The notes under the pieces: generated by a model | The model's database searches: none | What the model was told of the DNA's origin: nothing | Seen by the model: the letters and a program-made list of their open reading frames with translations, nothing else | In this document: piece by piece, positions 27,095-38,285 of the stretch | Numbering within the stretch: the stretch's first letter is position 1 | How the letters are laid out: every line of letters starts with the position of its first letter | Source of the DNA: Variovorax sp. S12S4 | GTDB taxonomy: Bacteria; Pseudomonadota; Gammaproteobacteria; Burkholderiales; Burkholderiaceae_C | DNA length: 64,000 nt | Reading direction: 5' to 3' | Assembly (NCBI RefSeq): GCF_023195515.1 | Contig: NZ_JALPKR020000002.1 | Span: 2,147,001-2,211,000 of the forward strand | Made by a program: the position numbers and the translations under genes

Positions 27095-28225
27095 ATGCTG
27101 ATAGGCGTGCCTGCCGAAACGACGGCCGGCGAAACCCGTGTGGCCGTTACACCCGAGACGGTGAAGAAACTTGTCACTGCGGGGCACACCATTCGCGTGC
27201 AGTCCGGAGCCGGCGTTGCAGCCAGCGTCACCGATGCCGCCTACATTGCGGCCGGCGCTGAAATCACCGACCTGGCGGGCGCCTTCGGGGCCGACATGGT
27301 GCTCAAGGTGCGCTCGCCCAACGACGCCGAAGCCGCGCTGATGAAGCCGGGCACCGTCGTCATCGGCATGCTGAACCCCTTCGACGCCGCGGGCCTGCAG
27401 CGGCTGGCCACGGCCGGGCTCACCGCCTTTGCGCTCGAGGCCGCGCCGCGCACCACCCGGGCCCAGAGCATGGACGTGCTCAGCTCGCAGGCCAACATTG
27501 CGGGCTACAAGGCCGTGATCATGGCGGCCGACAAATACCAGCGCTTCTTCCCCATGCTGATGACCGCCGCCGGCACCGTGAAGGCGGCGCGCGTGGTCAT
27601 CCTGGGCGTCGGCGTGGCGGGCCTGCAGGCGATTGCCACCGCCAAGCGCCTGGGCGCGGTCATCGAGGCTTCCGACGTGCGCCCGAGCGTGAAGGAGCAG
27701 ATCGAATCGCTCGGCGGCAAGTTCATCGAGGTGTCCTACGACACCGACGAAGAGAAGGAAGCCGCGGTGGGCGTCGGCGGCTATGCCAAGCCCATGCCCG
27801 CGAGCTGGCTCGCGCGCCAGCAGGTCGAGGTGGCCAAGCGCGTGGCGTTGGCCGACATCGTCATCAGCACCGCGCTCATTCCCGGGCGCGCGGCACCCAC
27901 GCTCATCACCGAGGACATGGTCAAGTCCATGAAGCCGGGCTCGGTGATCGTCGACATCGCCGCCGGCAAGGGGCCGGACGGCGTGGGCGGCAACTGCCCG
28001 CTGTCGGAGGCCGACCGCACGGTGGTGAAGCACGGCGTGACCATCGTGGGCGAAACCAATCTTCCCGCGCTGGTGGCGGCCGATGCGTCGGCGCTCTATG
28101 CGCGCAACGTGCTGGACTTCCTCAAGCTCATCGTCACCAAGGAGGGCGCGCTCAAGATCGACCTCGAGGACGACATCGTCGCCGCCTGCCGCGTTGCGCA
28201 CGACGGCCAGGTCACGAAGAAGTAA
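27095..28225 (+). CDS. pntA: NAD(P) transhydrogenase subunit alpha 1 (PntAA)
   Basis: 376 residues forming the soluble NAD(H)-binding domain I of the proton-translocating transhydrogenase, which makes NADPH from NADH using the proton gradient. Visible are MLIGVPAETTAGETRVAVTP, QSMDVLSSQANIAGYKAV, and the Rossmann motif VVILGVGVAGLQAIATAKRL. The membrane part is encoded separately by the next gene, so this is the three-subunit arrangement rather than the E. coli two-subunit form. GAGGAG precedes the ATG. A 35-bp gap leads to pntAB. Confidence 0.95.
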   Translation: MLIGVPAETTAGETRVAVTPETVKKLVTAGHTIRVQSGAGVAASVTDAAYIAAGAEITDLAGAFGADMVLKVRSPNDAEAALMKPGTVVIGMLNPFDAAGLQRLATAGLTAFALEAAPRTTRAQSMDVLSSQANIAGYKAVIMAADKYQRFFPMLMTAAGTVKAARVVILGVGVAGLQAIATAKRLGAVIEASDVRPSVKEQIESLGGKFIEVSYDTDEEKEAAVGVGGYAKPMPASWLARQQVEVAKRVALADIVISTALIPGRAAPTLITEDMVKSMKPGSVIVDIAAGKGPDGVGGNCPLSEADRTVVKHGVTIVGETNLPALVAADASALYARNVLDFLKLIVTKEGALKIDLEDDIVAACRVAHDGQVTKK

Positions 28226-28260
28226 GCGGCCCCCCAGCGTTCGAACGAGGAGAAGAACCC

Positions 28261-28590
28261 ATGGACATCGTTTCCCACACAGTCATCAACCTGATCATCT
28301 TCGTGCTGGCCATCTACGTGGGCTACCACGTGGTGTGGACGGTGACGCCCGCGCTGCACACGCCGCTCATGGCGGTGACCAACGCGATCTCGGCCATCGT
28401 GATCGTGGGCGCCATGCTCGCGGCGGCGCTCACCGAAACCGGCCTGGGCAAGACCATGGGCGTGCTGGCGGTGGCGCTTGCCGCGGTGAACGTCTTCGGC
28501 GGCTTCCTCGTCACGCGGCGCATGCTCGAGATGTTCAAGAAGAAAGAAAAGAAGGCCGCACCCAAGGCTGAAGAGGGAGTCGCCAAGTGA
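28261..28590 (+). CDS. pntAB: NAD(P) transhydrogenase subunit alpha 2 (PntAB)
   Basis: 109-residue membrane subunit carrying the alpha-side part of domain II. Three hydrophobic helices are seen (about residues 6-26, 37-57, 63-83), then a Lys/Glu-rich tail (MFKKKEKKAAPKAEEG). It completes the proton channel with PntB. It is located between pntAA and pntB, and its stop overlaps an in-frame GTG that could be the pntB start, so the three genes are one operon. Confidence 0.93.
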   Translation: MDIVSHTVINLIIFVLAIYVGYHVVWTVTPALHTPLMAVTNAISAIVIVGAMLAAALTETGLGKTMGVLAVALAAVNVFGGFLVTRRMLEMFKKKEKKAAPKAEEGVAK

Positions 28591-30011
28591 GCATGAATCT
28601 CGTCACGCTGCTGTACCTCGTTGCCAGCATCTGCTTCATCCAGGCCCTGAAGGGCCTCTCCCATCCCACCACCTCCATCCGCGGCAACATCTTCGGCATG
28701 ACCGGCATGGCCATTGCCGTGCTGACGACCGGTGCGCTCATCTACAAGCTGGCGGGCGGCAATCTCACCGGCCTGGGCTACGTGCTGGTTGCGCTGGTGC
28801 TGGGCGGCGGCCTGGGTGCCTACATGGCCAACAAGGTCGAGATGACCAAGATGCCCGAGCTGGTCGCCTTCATGCACAGCATGATCGGCCTGGCCGCGGT
28901 GTTCATCGCGGTGGCGGCCGTGGCCGAGCCCTACGCCTTCAACATCACGCCCAAGGGCGAGATGATTCCCGCGGGCAACCGGCTCGAGCTGTTCCTGGGC
29001 GCGGCCATCGGCGCCATCACCTTCAGCGGCTCGGTCATCGCCTTCGGCAAGCTGTCGGGCAAGTACAAGTTCCGCCTGTTCCAGGGCGCGCCGGTGCAGT
29101 TTGCCGGCCAGCACATGCTGAACCTGGTGCTCGGCGTGGCCACCATCGGCCTGGGCCTGGTGTTCATGTTCACCGAAAGCTGGCCCGCCTTCTTCGCGAT
29201 GCTGGCGCTGGCCTTCGTGATGGGCGTGCTCATCATCATTCCGATCGGCGGCGCCGACATGCCGGTGGTGGTGTCCATGCTCAACAGCTACTCGGGCTGG
29301 GCGGCGGCGGGCATCGGCTTCAGCCTGAACAACGCGATGCTGATCGTGGCCGGTTCGCTGGTGGGCTCTTCGGGCGCGATCCTGAGCTACATCATGTGCA
29401 AGGCCATGAACCGCTCGTTCTTCAACGTGATCCTGGGCGGCTTCGGCGGCGACGCGGCTGCGGCCACGGGCGGCGCGAAGGAGCAGCGGCCGGTCAAGAG
29501 CGGCAGCGCCGACGACGCGGCTTTTGTGCTGGGCAATGCCGAGACGGTGGTCATCGTGCCGGGCTACGGCCTGGCGGTGGCACGCGCGCAGCATGCGGTG
29601 AAGGAGCTGGCGCAAAAGCTCACCGAGAAGGGCATTACCGTGAAGTACGCCATTCACCCGGTGGCGGGCCGCATGCCGGGCCACATGAACGTGCTGCTGG
29701 CCGAGGCCGAAGTGCCTTACGACCAGGTGTTCGAGATGGAAGACATCAACGGCGAATTCGGCCAGGCCGACGTGGCCATCATCCTGGGCGCCAACGACGT
29801 GGTGAACCCCGCCGCGCACACCAAGGGCAGCCCGATCTACGGCATGCCCATTCTCGAAGCCTACAAGGCCAAGACGGTGATCGTGAACAAGCGCTCCATG
29901 GCGGCGGGCTATGCCGGCCTGGACAACGAGCTCTTCTACATGGACAAGACGATGATGGTCTTTGGCGATGCGAAAAAAGTAGTGGAAGATATGGGCAAGG
30001 CCATCGAATAG
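28587..30011 (+). CDS. pntB: NAD(P) transhydrogenase subunit beta (PntB)
   Basis: 474 residues: an N-terminal membrane region with eight or nine hydrophobic helices (to about residue 275) and a C-terminal NADP(H)-binding domain III. Family motifs are VIVPGYGLAVARAQHAVKEL, HPVAGRMPGHMNVLLAEA, GANDVVNPAAHTKGSPIYGM and VIVNKRSMAAGYAG. GTG at 28587 (overlapping the pntAB stop) or ATG at 28593 may start translation. A terminator follows at 30053. Confidence 0.96.
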   Translation: MSMNLVTLLYLVASICFIQALKGLSHPTTSIRGNIFGMTGMAIAVLTTGALIYKLAGGNLTGLGYVLVALVLGGGLGAYMANKVEMTKMPELVAFMHSMIGLAAVFIAVAAVAEPYAFNITPKGEMIPAGNRLELFLGAAIGAITFSGSVIAFGKLSGKYKFRLFQGAPVQFAGQHMLNLVLGVATIGLGLVFMFTESWPAFFAMLALAFVMGVLIIIPIGGADMPVVVSMLNSYSGWAAAGIGFSLNNAMLIVAGSLVGSSGAILSYIMCKAMNRSFFNVILGGFGGDAAAATGGAKEQRPVKSGSADDAAFVLGNAETVVIVPGYGLAVARAQHAVKELAQKLTEKGITVKYAIHPVAGRMPGHMNVLLAEAEVPYDQVFEMEDINGEFGQADVAIILGANDVVNPAAHTKGSPIYGMPILEAYKAKTVIVNKRSMAAGYAGLDNELFYMDKTMMVFGDAKKVVEDMGKAIE

Positions 30012-30052
30012 GCCAAAGGTTCCGCGCCCGCGCAGTGCGGGCCAGATCATCG

Positions 30053-30083
30053 CGGCGCCATCAAGTGCGCCGTTTTCGTTTTT
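30053..30083 (+). terminator. Terminator after pntB
   Basis: CGGCGC (30053-30058) pairs with GCGCCG (30067-30072) around an 8-base loop and is followed by TTTTCGTTTTT. This would end the pnt transcript before the acyl-CoA ligase gene, whose GGAGGAG ribosome site begins just beyond it. Confidence 0.7.
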
Positions 30084-30114
30084 CAAATACTCGATTTTTG
30101 GAGGAGACACATCC

Positions 30115-31794
30115 ATGACCGATCGTCCCTGGCTGGGCAGCTACCCGCAAGGCGTGCCTGCCGATATCGATCCTTCCCAGTACCCGTCGCTGGTGGCGCT
30201 CATGGAAGAGAGCTTTGCCAAGTACGCCGACCGCACGGCCTACAGCTTCATGGGCAAGGACGTGAGCTACGGGGAGACCGACAAGCTCAGCAGGGCCTTC
30301 GCGGCCTACCTGCAAGGCCTGGCGCTGGCCAAGGGCGACCGCGTCGCGGTCATGATGCCCAACTGCCCGCAGTACCCGATTGCGGTGGCGGCCATCCTGC
30401 GCGCCGGCCTCATCCTGGTGAACGTGAACCCGCTGTACACGCCGCGCGAACTCGAGCACCAGCTCAAGGATTCGGGTGCCAAGGCGATCGTCATCATGGA
30501 AAACTTCGGCACCACGCTGCAGCAGTGCATCGCGGCCACGCCCATCAAGCACATCGTGCTGGCGGCCATGGGCGACCGGCTCGGGTTTCTGAAGGGCGCG
30601 CTCGTCAACTACGTGGTGCGCAACGTCAAGAAGCTGGTGCCCCAGTTCAGCTTGCCGGGCGCGGTGCGCTTCAACGATGCGCTCGACCAGGGCGCGAGCC
30701 GCACGCTTCAGGTGCCGGTCATCGGCCCCGACGACGTCGCCGTGCTGCAGTACACCGGCGGCACCACGGGCGTGTCGAAGGGCGCGGTGCTGTTGCACCG
30801 CAACGTGATCGCGAACGTGCTGCAGTCCGAGGCCTGGAACGAGCCGGCCATGGCGCAGGTGCCGGCCGGCGAGCAGCCCACCGGCGTCTGCGCGCTGCCG
30901 CTGTATCACATCTTCGCCTTTACGGTGGGCATGATGCTGAGCATGCGCACGGGCGGCAAGCTCATCCTTATTCCCAACCCGCGCGACCTGGCGGGGGTGC
31001 TCAAGGAACTCTCCAAGCACACGATCCACACCTTCCCGGCCGTCAACACGCTGTTCAACGGGCTGGCCAACCATCCTGACTTCAACACCGTCAACTGGAA
31101 GAACCTCAAGGTCTCGGTCGGCGGCGGCATGGCGGTGCAAGCCGCGGTGGCGAAGCTCTGGCTCGAGAAAACCGGCTGCCCCATCTGCGAGGGCTACGGC
31201 CTTTCGGAAACCTCGCCATCGGCCACCTGCAACCCGACTGACAGCAAGGCCTACACCGGCACCATCGGCCTGCCGCTACCGAGCACCTCGCTCAAGCTGC
31301 TCGACGACGAGGGCCGCGAAGTGCCGCCGGGCCAGCCGGGCGAAATCGCGATCAAGGGCCCGCAGGTGATGGCCGGCTATTGGCAGCGGCCCGACGAAAC
31401 CGCCAAGGTCATGACGGCCGACGGCTACTTCAAGACCGGCGACATCGGCATGGTCGACGAGCGCGGCTACTTCAAGGTGGTCGATCGCAAGAAGGACATG
31501 ATCCTGGTGTCGGGCTTCAACGTGTACCCGAACGAGGTCGAAGACGTGGTGGCGCAGATTCCGGGCGTGCTCGAATGCGCTGCCGTCGGCATCGTCGACG
31601 AGAAGACCGGCGAGGCCGTCAAGCTCGTGATCGTCAAGAAGGACCCTTCGCTGACCGAAGCGCAGGTTCGCGAATACTGCAAAGCAAACCTAACGGGTTA
31701 CAAGCAGCCGAGGATCGTGGAGTTCCGCACCGACATGCCGAAGACGCCTGTAGGAAAGATCCTGCGGCGCGAGTTGCGCGACGCCAAAAAGTAA
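30115..31794 (+). CDS. fadD: Long-chain-fatty-acid--CoA ligase
   Basis: 559-residue adenylate-forming enzyme that activates fatty acids to acyl-CoA for beta-oxidation. The AMP-binding P-loop is YTGGTTGVSKGA; the second core motif is GYGLSETSP; the hinge region is YFKTGDIGMVDERGYFKVVDRKKD (in part); the catalytic Lys lies in MPKTPVGKILRREL. The YRLM-type N-terminus and length match proteobacterial FadD. A GGAGGAG site lies before the ATG. It ends 50 bases before the dpp operon with no terminator seen, so read-through is possible. Confidence 0.93.
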   Translation: MTDRPWLGSYPQGVPADIDPSQYPSLVALMEESFAKYADRTAYSFMGKDVSYGETDKLSRAFAAYLQGLALAKGDRVAVMMPNCPQYPIAVAAILRAGLILVNVNPLYTPRELEHQLKDSGAKAIVIMENFGTTLQQCIAATPIKHIVLAAMGDRLGFLKGALVNYVVRNVKKLVPQFSLPGAVRFNDALDQGASRTLQVPVIGPDDVAVLQYTGGTTGVSKGAVLLHRNVIANVLQSEAWNEPAMAQVPAGEQPTGVCALPLYHIFAFTVGMMLSMRTGGKLILIPNPRDLAGVLKELSKHTIHTFPAVNTLFNGLANHPDFNTVNWKNLKVSVGGGMAVQAAVAKLWLEKTGCPICEGYGLSETSPSATCNPTDSKAYTGTIGLPLPSTSLKLLDDEGREVPPGQPGEIAIKGPQVMAGYWQRPDETAKVMTADGYFKTGDIGMVDERGYFKVVDRKKDMILVSGFNVYPNEVEDVVAQIPGVLECAAVGIVDEKTGEAVKLVIVKKDPSLTEAQVREYCKANLTGYKQPRIVEFRTDMPKTPVGKILRRELRDAKK

Positions 31795-31844
31795 GGGTTC
31801 GGCCCGGGTAGGGCGGCGGCATCGATCTTGCATATTGCGGGTCG

Positions 31845-32849
31845 ATGCTTCGCTTCCTACTCACGCGCGTGAGCTTGCTGGTGCCGACCTTCATCGGCAT
31901 GACGCTGCTTGCCTTCTTTCTCATCCGGCTGGTGCCGGGCGACCCCATTGAAACCATGGCCGGCGAGCGCGGGATCGACCCCGCACGCCACGCCCAGCTG
32001 CGCACGGCTTACGGCTTCGACGAGCCGGTGATCGTGCAATACGGCATCTACATCGGCCGTGTGCTGCAGGGCGACCTCGGCAAATCGCTCATCACGCAGG
32101 AATCGGTGATGAGCGAGTTCCTGGCGCTGTTCCCGGCCACGATGGAACTCGGCGTGTGCGCAATTGCCTTCGCGCTGCTGCTGGGGCTTCCGGCCGGCAT
32201 TCTTGCGGCGGTGCGGCGCAACTCCATCTTCGACCACGGCGTGATGGCCACGTCGCTCACCGGCTATTCGATGCCGATCTTCTGGTGGGGGCTGCTGCTG
32301 ATCCTGTTCTTCTCGGTGCAGCTGGGGTGGACGCCCGTTTCAGGCCGCATCTCGGTGCAGTATTTCGTCGAGCCGCAGACCGGCTTTCTTCTGATCGATG
32401 CGCTGCGTGCCGGCGAGACCGATGCCTTCTGGTCCGCGCTGCATCACCTGATTCTTCCGGCCATCGTGCTCGGCACCGTGCCGCTCGCGGTCATTGCGCG
32501 CATGACGCGGTCGGCCATGCTCGAGGTGCTTGGCGAAGACTACATTCGCACTGCGCGCGCCAAGGGCCTTTCGCGGTTTCGGGTGGTGGGGCTGCACGCG
32601 CTGCGCAATGCGCTGATCCCGGTGGTCACTGTCATCGGCCTGCAGGTGGGCGTGCTCTTTACGGGGGCGATTCTCACCGAGACCATCTTCTCCTGGCCCG
32701 GCGTCGGCAAGTGGCTCATCGAGGCCATCGGGCGGCGCGACTATCCGGTGCTGCAGGGCGGCATGCTGCTGCTCGGCGGCATCGTGATGCTGATCAACCT
32801 GCTGGTCGACGTGACCTATGGCGTCATCAATCCACGCATCCGGCACTGA
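31845..32849 (+). CDS. dppB: Dipeptide/oligopeptide ABC transporter permease (DppB-like)
   Basis: 334-residue inner-membrane permease with six predicted TM helices. The N-terminus MLRFLLTRVSLLVPTFIGMT and FFLIRLVPGDPIETM are typical of DppB/OppB/GsiC. The EAA loop that contacts the ATPases is DYIRTARAKGLSRFRVVGLHALRNAL (in part). It forms the channel with DppC. First gene of a dppBCDFA-mtnN operon. Substrate specificity (dipeptides, glutathione, nickel or other) cannot be read from the permease. Confidence 0.9.
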   Translation: MLRFLLTRVSLLVPTFIGMTLLAFFLIRLVPGDPIETMAGERGIDPARHAQLRTAYGFDEPVIVQYGIYIGRVLQGDLGKSLITQESVMSEFLALFPATMELGVCAIAFALLLGLPAGILAAVRRNSIFDHGVMATSLTGYSMPIFWWGLLLILFFSVQLGWTPVSGRISVQYFVEPQTGFLLIDALRAGETDAFWSALHHLILPAIVLGTVPLAVIARMTRSAMLEVLGEDYIRTARAKGLSRFRVVGLHALRNALIPVVTVIGLQVGVLFTGAILTETIFSWPGVGKWLIEAIGRRDYPVLQGGMLLLGGIVMLINLLVDVTYGVINPRIRH

Positions 32850-32857
32850 CTGATCCC

Positions 32858-33759
32858 ATGGCAACGACACACGCAGTTTCAAGCAGTGCAGGGGGCTCGG
32901 CACCCCCCGGCCCCTGGCGCGAGTTCTGGACGGCCTTCTCGGCCAACCGCGGCGCGGTGATCGGCCTTGCCACCATCGTCCTGCTGTTGTTCGTCGCGCT
33001 GTTTGCGCCGTGGATCGCGCCGCATGCGCCCAACGAGACCAACAGCGCCGTCTTCCTGCTGCCGCCGGCATGGCAGCAGGGCGGCTCCGTGAGCTATCTG
33101 CTGGGCACCGACGCCATCGGGCGCGACATTCTTTCGCGGCTGATGTACGGCGCACGCCTCTCGCTGTCCATTGGCGTCGCGGTGGTGGCGCTGTCGGTGG
33201 TCGTCGGCGTGGTGCTCGGGCTGGTCGCGGGCTTCTTTCGCGGCGTGCTGGAGATCGCGATCATGCGGATGATGGACATCGTGCTCACGATGCCCAGCCT
33301 GCTGATGGCCATCGTGATCGTCGCGATTCTCGGGCCGGGGCTGATCAATGCCATGGTCGCGGTGGCCATCGTCGTGCTGCCGCATTACGTGCGTATCACG
33401 CGCGCGGCGGTCATTGCCGAGATCTCGCGCGACTATGTGACCGCCGCGCGCGTGAGCGGCGCCGGCACGCTGCGGCTGATGTTCCGCGAAGTGCTGCCCA
33501 ACTGCGCGGCGCCGCTGATCGTGCAGGCTTCGCTCGGCATCTCCACCGCCATCCTCGACGCGGCGGCGCTGGGCTTCATCGGCCTCGGCGCGCAGCCGCC
33601 TTCGCCCGAATGGGGAACGATGCTGGCCGACGCGCGCGAGTTCGTGCTGCGCGCCTGGTGGGTCGTCACCTTTCCGGGCCTGGCGATTCTTGCGGCCGTG
33701 CTGGCCTTCAACCTGCTCGGCGACGGCCTGCGCGACGCGCTCGACCCGAAGCTCAAGAG

Positions 33760-33763
<4 letters not shown>
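32858..33763 (+). CDS. dppC: Dipeptide/oligopeptide ABC transporter permease (DppC-like)
   Basis: 301-residue second permease. It has an N-terminal OppC-type segment ([19 protein letters not shown]), a TM helix, the loop with [23 protein letters not shown] (in part), four to five more TM helices, and the EAA loop [20 protein letters not shown]. The ending [18 protein letters not shown] is diagnostic of DppC/OppC. It starts eight bases after dppB, and its stop overlaps the dppD start (ATGA). Confidence 0.92.
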
Positions 33764-34787
<1,024 letters not shown>

Positions 34788-34791
<4 letters not shown>

Positions 34792-35831
34792 GCGCGCTGC
34801 CGGGCGACGTCGTCGTGGAAGCGCGCAACCTGCAGCGCACCTATGACGTGCGTCGCGGCCTGTTCCGCCCGCCGGCGCAGTTGCGCGCCGTCGGCGATAT
34901 TTCCTTTCGCATCGAGCGCGGGCGCACGCTCGCCGTGGTCGGCGAATCGGGCTGCGGCAAGTCCACGCTCGCGCGCATGGTCGCGCTGATCGAAAAGCCG
35001 ACGGCTGGGCAGCTCACGCTGGTCGGTCATGACGCGGTGAGCCCCCAGCCCGACCAGCGGCGCGAACTGCGGCAGGCCGTGCAGCTGGTGTTCCAGAACC
35101 CCTATGGGTCGCTCAATCCGCGCAAGAAGATATCGACCGTGCTGGAGGACCCGCTCGCCATCAACACGAGCCTTGGCAAGCCCGAGCGCGCCGCCAAGGC
35201 GCGCGACATGCTGGCGCGTGTGGGCCTGCGGCCCGAATACGCGAACCGCTATCCCCACATGTTCTCCGGCGGACAGCGCCAGCGCATTGCCATTGCACGC
35301 GCGCTCATGCTGGAGCCGCGCCTCTTGGTGGCCGACGAGCCGGTGTCGGCGCTCGACGTGTCGATCCAGGCGCAGGTGCTGAACCTGCTGGCCGACCTGC
35401 AGGCCGAGCTCGGCCTGGCCTATCTCTTTATCTCGCACGACCTCGGCGTGGTGCGGCACATTGCGCACGATGTGCTGGTGATGTACCTCGGCCATGCGGT
35501 GGAGCAGGGCCCCAAGGCGCGCATCTTCGCGCGGCCGCTGCACCCTTACACGCAGGCGCTGCTTGCTTCCACGCCGGGCTTGAGCAGCCAGCGCATCGTG
35601 CTCAAGGGCGAGCTGCCTTCACCGCTCAACCCGCCCACGGGCTGCGTCTTCAGCACCCGCTGCCCGCATGTGACGCAGCGCTGCCGCGAGGAGCGGCCCT
35701 TGCTGCGCGCGCTCGACGAGCGGCTGGTGGCCTGCCACTACGCCGAGAAGTTTCTCGACGGCTCGCCCCCGGTTCGCGCCGATGTGCCGTTGTCTCCGCC
35801 GTTCGCCGCGCCCGTGGCGACGAATCTCTAG
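34788..35831 (+). CDS. dppF: Dipeptide ABC transporter ATP-binding protein (DppF-like)
   Basis: 347-residue second ATPase. Walker A is GESGCGKS, the Q-loop [14 protein letters not shown], the signature [15 protein letters not shown], Walker [13 protein letters not shown], and the switch His is in FISHDLG. The C-terminal extension has the Cys-rich [19 protein letters not shown] start at 34788 is chosen because it overlaps the dppD stop and the upstream codons of the frame are out of family. It pairs with DppD to drive peptide import. Confidence 0.93.
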
Positions 35832-35861
35832 TTCTCTTCCACCGTGCCTGAAGGAGTTCCC

Positions 35862-37496
35862 ATGAAGACCCAGCCATTCGTTTCGCGCCATTCGCGAAAG
35901 CTCGCCGCGCTGCTCGCGCCGACGGCACTCGCCGTGCTCACCCTGGCCGGCGGAGCCGTGTCCGCCAAGACGCTCGTCTATTGTTCGGAGGGCAGCCCCG
36001 AGAACTTCTATCCGGGCGTGAACACCACCGGCACCTCGTTCGACGTGACCACGCAGGTCTACAACACCATCGTCGAATTCGAACGCGGCGGCACCAGGGT
36101 CGTGCCCGGCCTGGCCGAAAAATGGGACATCTCTGCCGACGGCACGCAGTACACCTTTCACCTGCGCAAGGGCGTGAAGTGGCACAGCACCAGCAAGAGC
36201 TTCAAGCCGACGCGCGACTTCAACGCCGACGACTTCATCTTCATGCTCGAGCGGCAGTGGAAGGAGAGCGACCCGTTCTTCAAGGTCACGAGCCAGAACC
36301 ACTCGTACTTCAACGACATGGGCATGCCCAAGCTGCTGAAGTCGGTTGATCGCATCGACGAGTACACGGTGAAGATCGTGCTCAACAAGGCCGAGGCGCC
36401 GTTCCTTGCCAACCTTGCAATGCAGTACGCGGGCATCCAGTCGAAGGAATACGCCATTGCCATGCTGAAGGCGGGCACGCCCGAGAAGGTCGACCAGGAC
36501 CCGATCGGCACCGGCCCGTTCTACCTGGTGCAGTACCAGAAGGATGCGGTCATCCGCTTCAAGGCCTTTCCGCAGTATTGGGGCGGCAAGGCCAAGATCG
36601 ACGACCTAGTGTTCGCGATCACGCCCGATGCCTCGGTGCGCTGGGCCAAGCTGCAGAAGGGCGAGTGCCACGTGATGCCCTACCCGAACCCGGCCGACCT
36701 GGACGCCATCCGCAAGGACCCGAACGTGCAGTTGCTCGAGCAGCCGGGCCTCAACGTGGGCTACCTGTCGTACAACACCACGAAGAAGCCCTTCGACGAT
36801 GTGCGCGTGCGCAAGGCCATCAACATGGCCATCAACAAGAAGGCCATCATCGACGGCGTGTACCTGTCGACGGGCGTGGCCGCGAAGAACCCGATTCCGC
36901 CGACCATGTGGTCCTACAACGACGCGACCAAGGACGACGGGTATGACCCTGAAGCCGCCAAGAAACTGCTGGCGCAAGCCGGCCTGGCCGATGGCTTCAG
37001 CACCGACCTCTGGGCCATGCCGGTGCAGCGCCCCTACAACCCGAATGCGAAGCGCATCGCCGAGCTGATGCAGGCCGACCTTGCCAAGATCGGCGTCAAG
37101 GCCGAGATCAAGAGCTTCGAATGGGGCGAGTACCGCAAGCGCCTGCAGGCCGGCGAGCACCAGATGGGCATGCTGGGCTGGACCGGCGACAACGGCGACC
37201 CGGACAACTTCCTCTACACGCTGCTGGGTTGCGCCTCGGCGCAATCGGCGAGCGGCAGCAACATCTCCAAGTTCTGCTACCAGCCGTACGAAGACCTCGT
37301 GCTGAAGGCCAAGACCGCAACCAAGCAGGCCGACCGCGATGCGCTCTACAAGAAGGCGCAAGTCATCTTCAAGGAGCAGGCACCATGGTTCACCATTGCG
37401 CATGCGGTGCAGCTGAAGCCGGTGCGCAAGGAAGTGGTCGACTTCAAGCTCAGCCCGTTTGGCCGCCACACCTTCTACGGCGTGGACATCAAGTAG
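35862..37496 (+). CDS. dppA: Periplasmic dipeptide-binding protein (DppA-like)
   Basis: 544-residue solute-binding protein of family 5. A signal peptide (to about [15 protein letters not shown]) is followed by [20 protein letters not shown] and [19 protein letters not shown], the family signature region, and [16 protein letters not shown]. Closest in pattern to E. coli DppA, which also begins its mature chain [13 protein letters not shown] conserved Cys pair ([17 protein letters not shown] in part) fits a disulfide. AAGGAG precedes the ATG. In this operon it comes after the membrane and ATPase genes, the reverse of E. coli. Confidence 0.94.
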   Translation: MKTQPFVSRHSRKLAALLAPTALAVLTLAGGAVSAKTLVYCSEGSPENFYPGVNTTGTSFDVTTQVYNTIVEFERGGTRVVPGLAEKWDISADGTQYTFHLRKGVKWHSTSKSFKPTRDFNADDFIFMLERQWKESDPFFKVTSQNHSYFNDMGMPKLLKSVDRIDEYTVKIVLNKAEAPFLANLAMQYAGIQSKEYAIAMLKAGTPEKVDQDPIGTGPFYLVQYQKDAVIRFKAFPQYWGGKAKIDDLVFAITPDASVRWAKLQKGECHVMPYPNPADLDAIRKDPNVQLLEQPGLNVGYLSYNTTKKPFDDVRVRKAINMAINKKAIIDGVYLSTGVAAKNPIPPTMWSYNDATKDDGYDPEAAKKLLAQAGLADGFSTDLWAMPVQRPYNPNAKRIAELMQADLAKIGVKAEIKSFEWGEYRKRLQAGEHQMGMLGWTGDNGDPDNFLYTLLGCASAQSASGSNISKFCYQPYEDLVLKAKTATKQADRDALYKKAQVIFKEQAPWFTIAHAVQLKPVRKEVVDFKLSPFGRHTFYGVDIK

Positions 37497-37499
37497 CCG

Positions 37500-38285
37500 A
37501 TGAGCGCACCCGTTGCCATCGTCGCAGCCATGCATGAGGAGCTGAGCGCGCTCCTTGCGCAGATGCCCGACGAGCAGCGCGTGCGCGCGGCGGGGCGCGA
37601 CTTCTGGATCGGCCATTTGCACGGCCAGCCGGTGGTTGCGGTGCTGTCGCGCATCGGCAAGGTGGCCGCGGCGATCACGGCCACGGTGCTGCTCGAACGC
37701 TTCGGCGTGCGGGCCATCGTGTTCACGGGCGTTGCCGGCGGGCTTGCGCCCGGCGTGAACGTGGGCGACGTGGTGGTCGCGTCGGAACTGCTGCAGCACG
37801 ACCTCGATGCCTCGCCGATCTTTCCGAAGTACGAAGTGCCGCTCATGGGCATGGCGCGCTTCACGGCCGATGCGGCCATTGCCGATGCGCTTTCTGTCGT
37901 GGCAACGCAGGTGCTGAGCGATCCGGCTGCATTGATCGGCCAGCAGGCGCTCGACGAGTTCGGCATTGAAGCGCCCAGGGTGCATCGCGGCTTGCTGGTG
38001 AGCGGTGACCGCTTCGTATCGACCACGGCCGAAAGCGAAGCATTGCGAAGGGATCTTCCCGATGCACTGGCGGTGGAAATGGAAGGCGCCGCGATGGCGC
38101 AGGTGTGCCACGACTACGGCGTGCCGTTCGCGGCCATGCGCACCATCTCCGATCGCGCCGACGACGCGGCGCATGGCGACTTCGCACGCTTCGTTGTCGA
38201 AGTGGCGAGCCGCTACAGCCTTGCGCTGGTCGGCGCGTGGTTGGCCGCGCTGCCGCTTTCGGGCGAAACCTCTGCTGCTACTTGA
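37500..38285 (+). CDS. mtnN: 5'-methylthioadenosine/S-adenosylhomocysteine nucleosidase
   Basis: 261-residue nucleosidase that cleaves adenine from MTA, SAH and 5'-deoxyadenosine, clearing inhibitory by-products of SAM metabolism. Catalytic positions are the Glu of MHEEL (E14), the substrate-binding Glu in VEMEGAA, and the Asp in ISDRAD. TGVAGGLAPGVNVGDVV is the purine-binding loop. The N-terminus has no signal peptide. It starts three bases after the dppA stop and so is cotranscribed with the transporter. The C-terminus overlaps the convergent corA stop by eight bases. Confidence 0.92.
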   Translation: MSAPVAIVAAMHEELSALLAQMPDEQRVRAAGRDFWIGHLHGQPVVAVLSRIGKVAAAITATVLLERFGVRAIVFTGVAGGLAPGVNVGDVVVASELLQHDLDASPIFPKYEVPLMGMARFTADAAIADALSVVATQVLSDPAALIGQQALDEFGIEAPRVHRGLLVSGDRFVSTTAESEALRRDLPDALAVEMEGAAMAQVCHDYGVPFAAMRTISDRADDAAHGDFARFVVEVASRYSLALVGAWLAALPLSGETSAAT

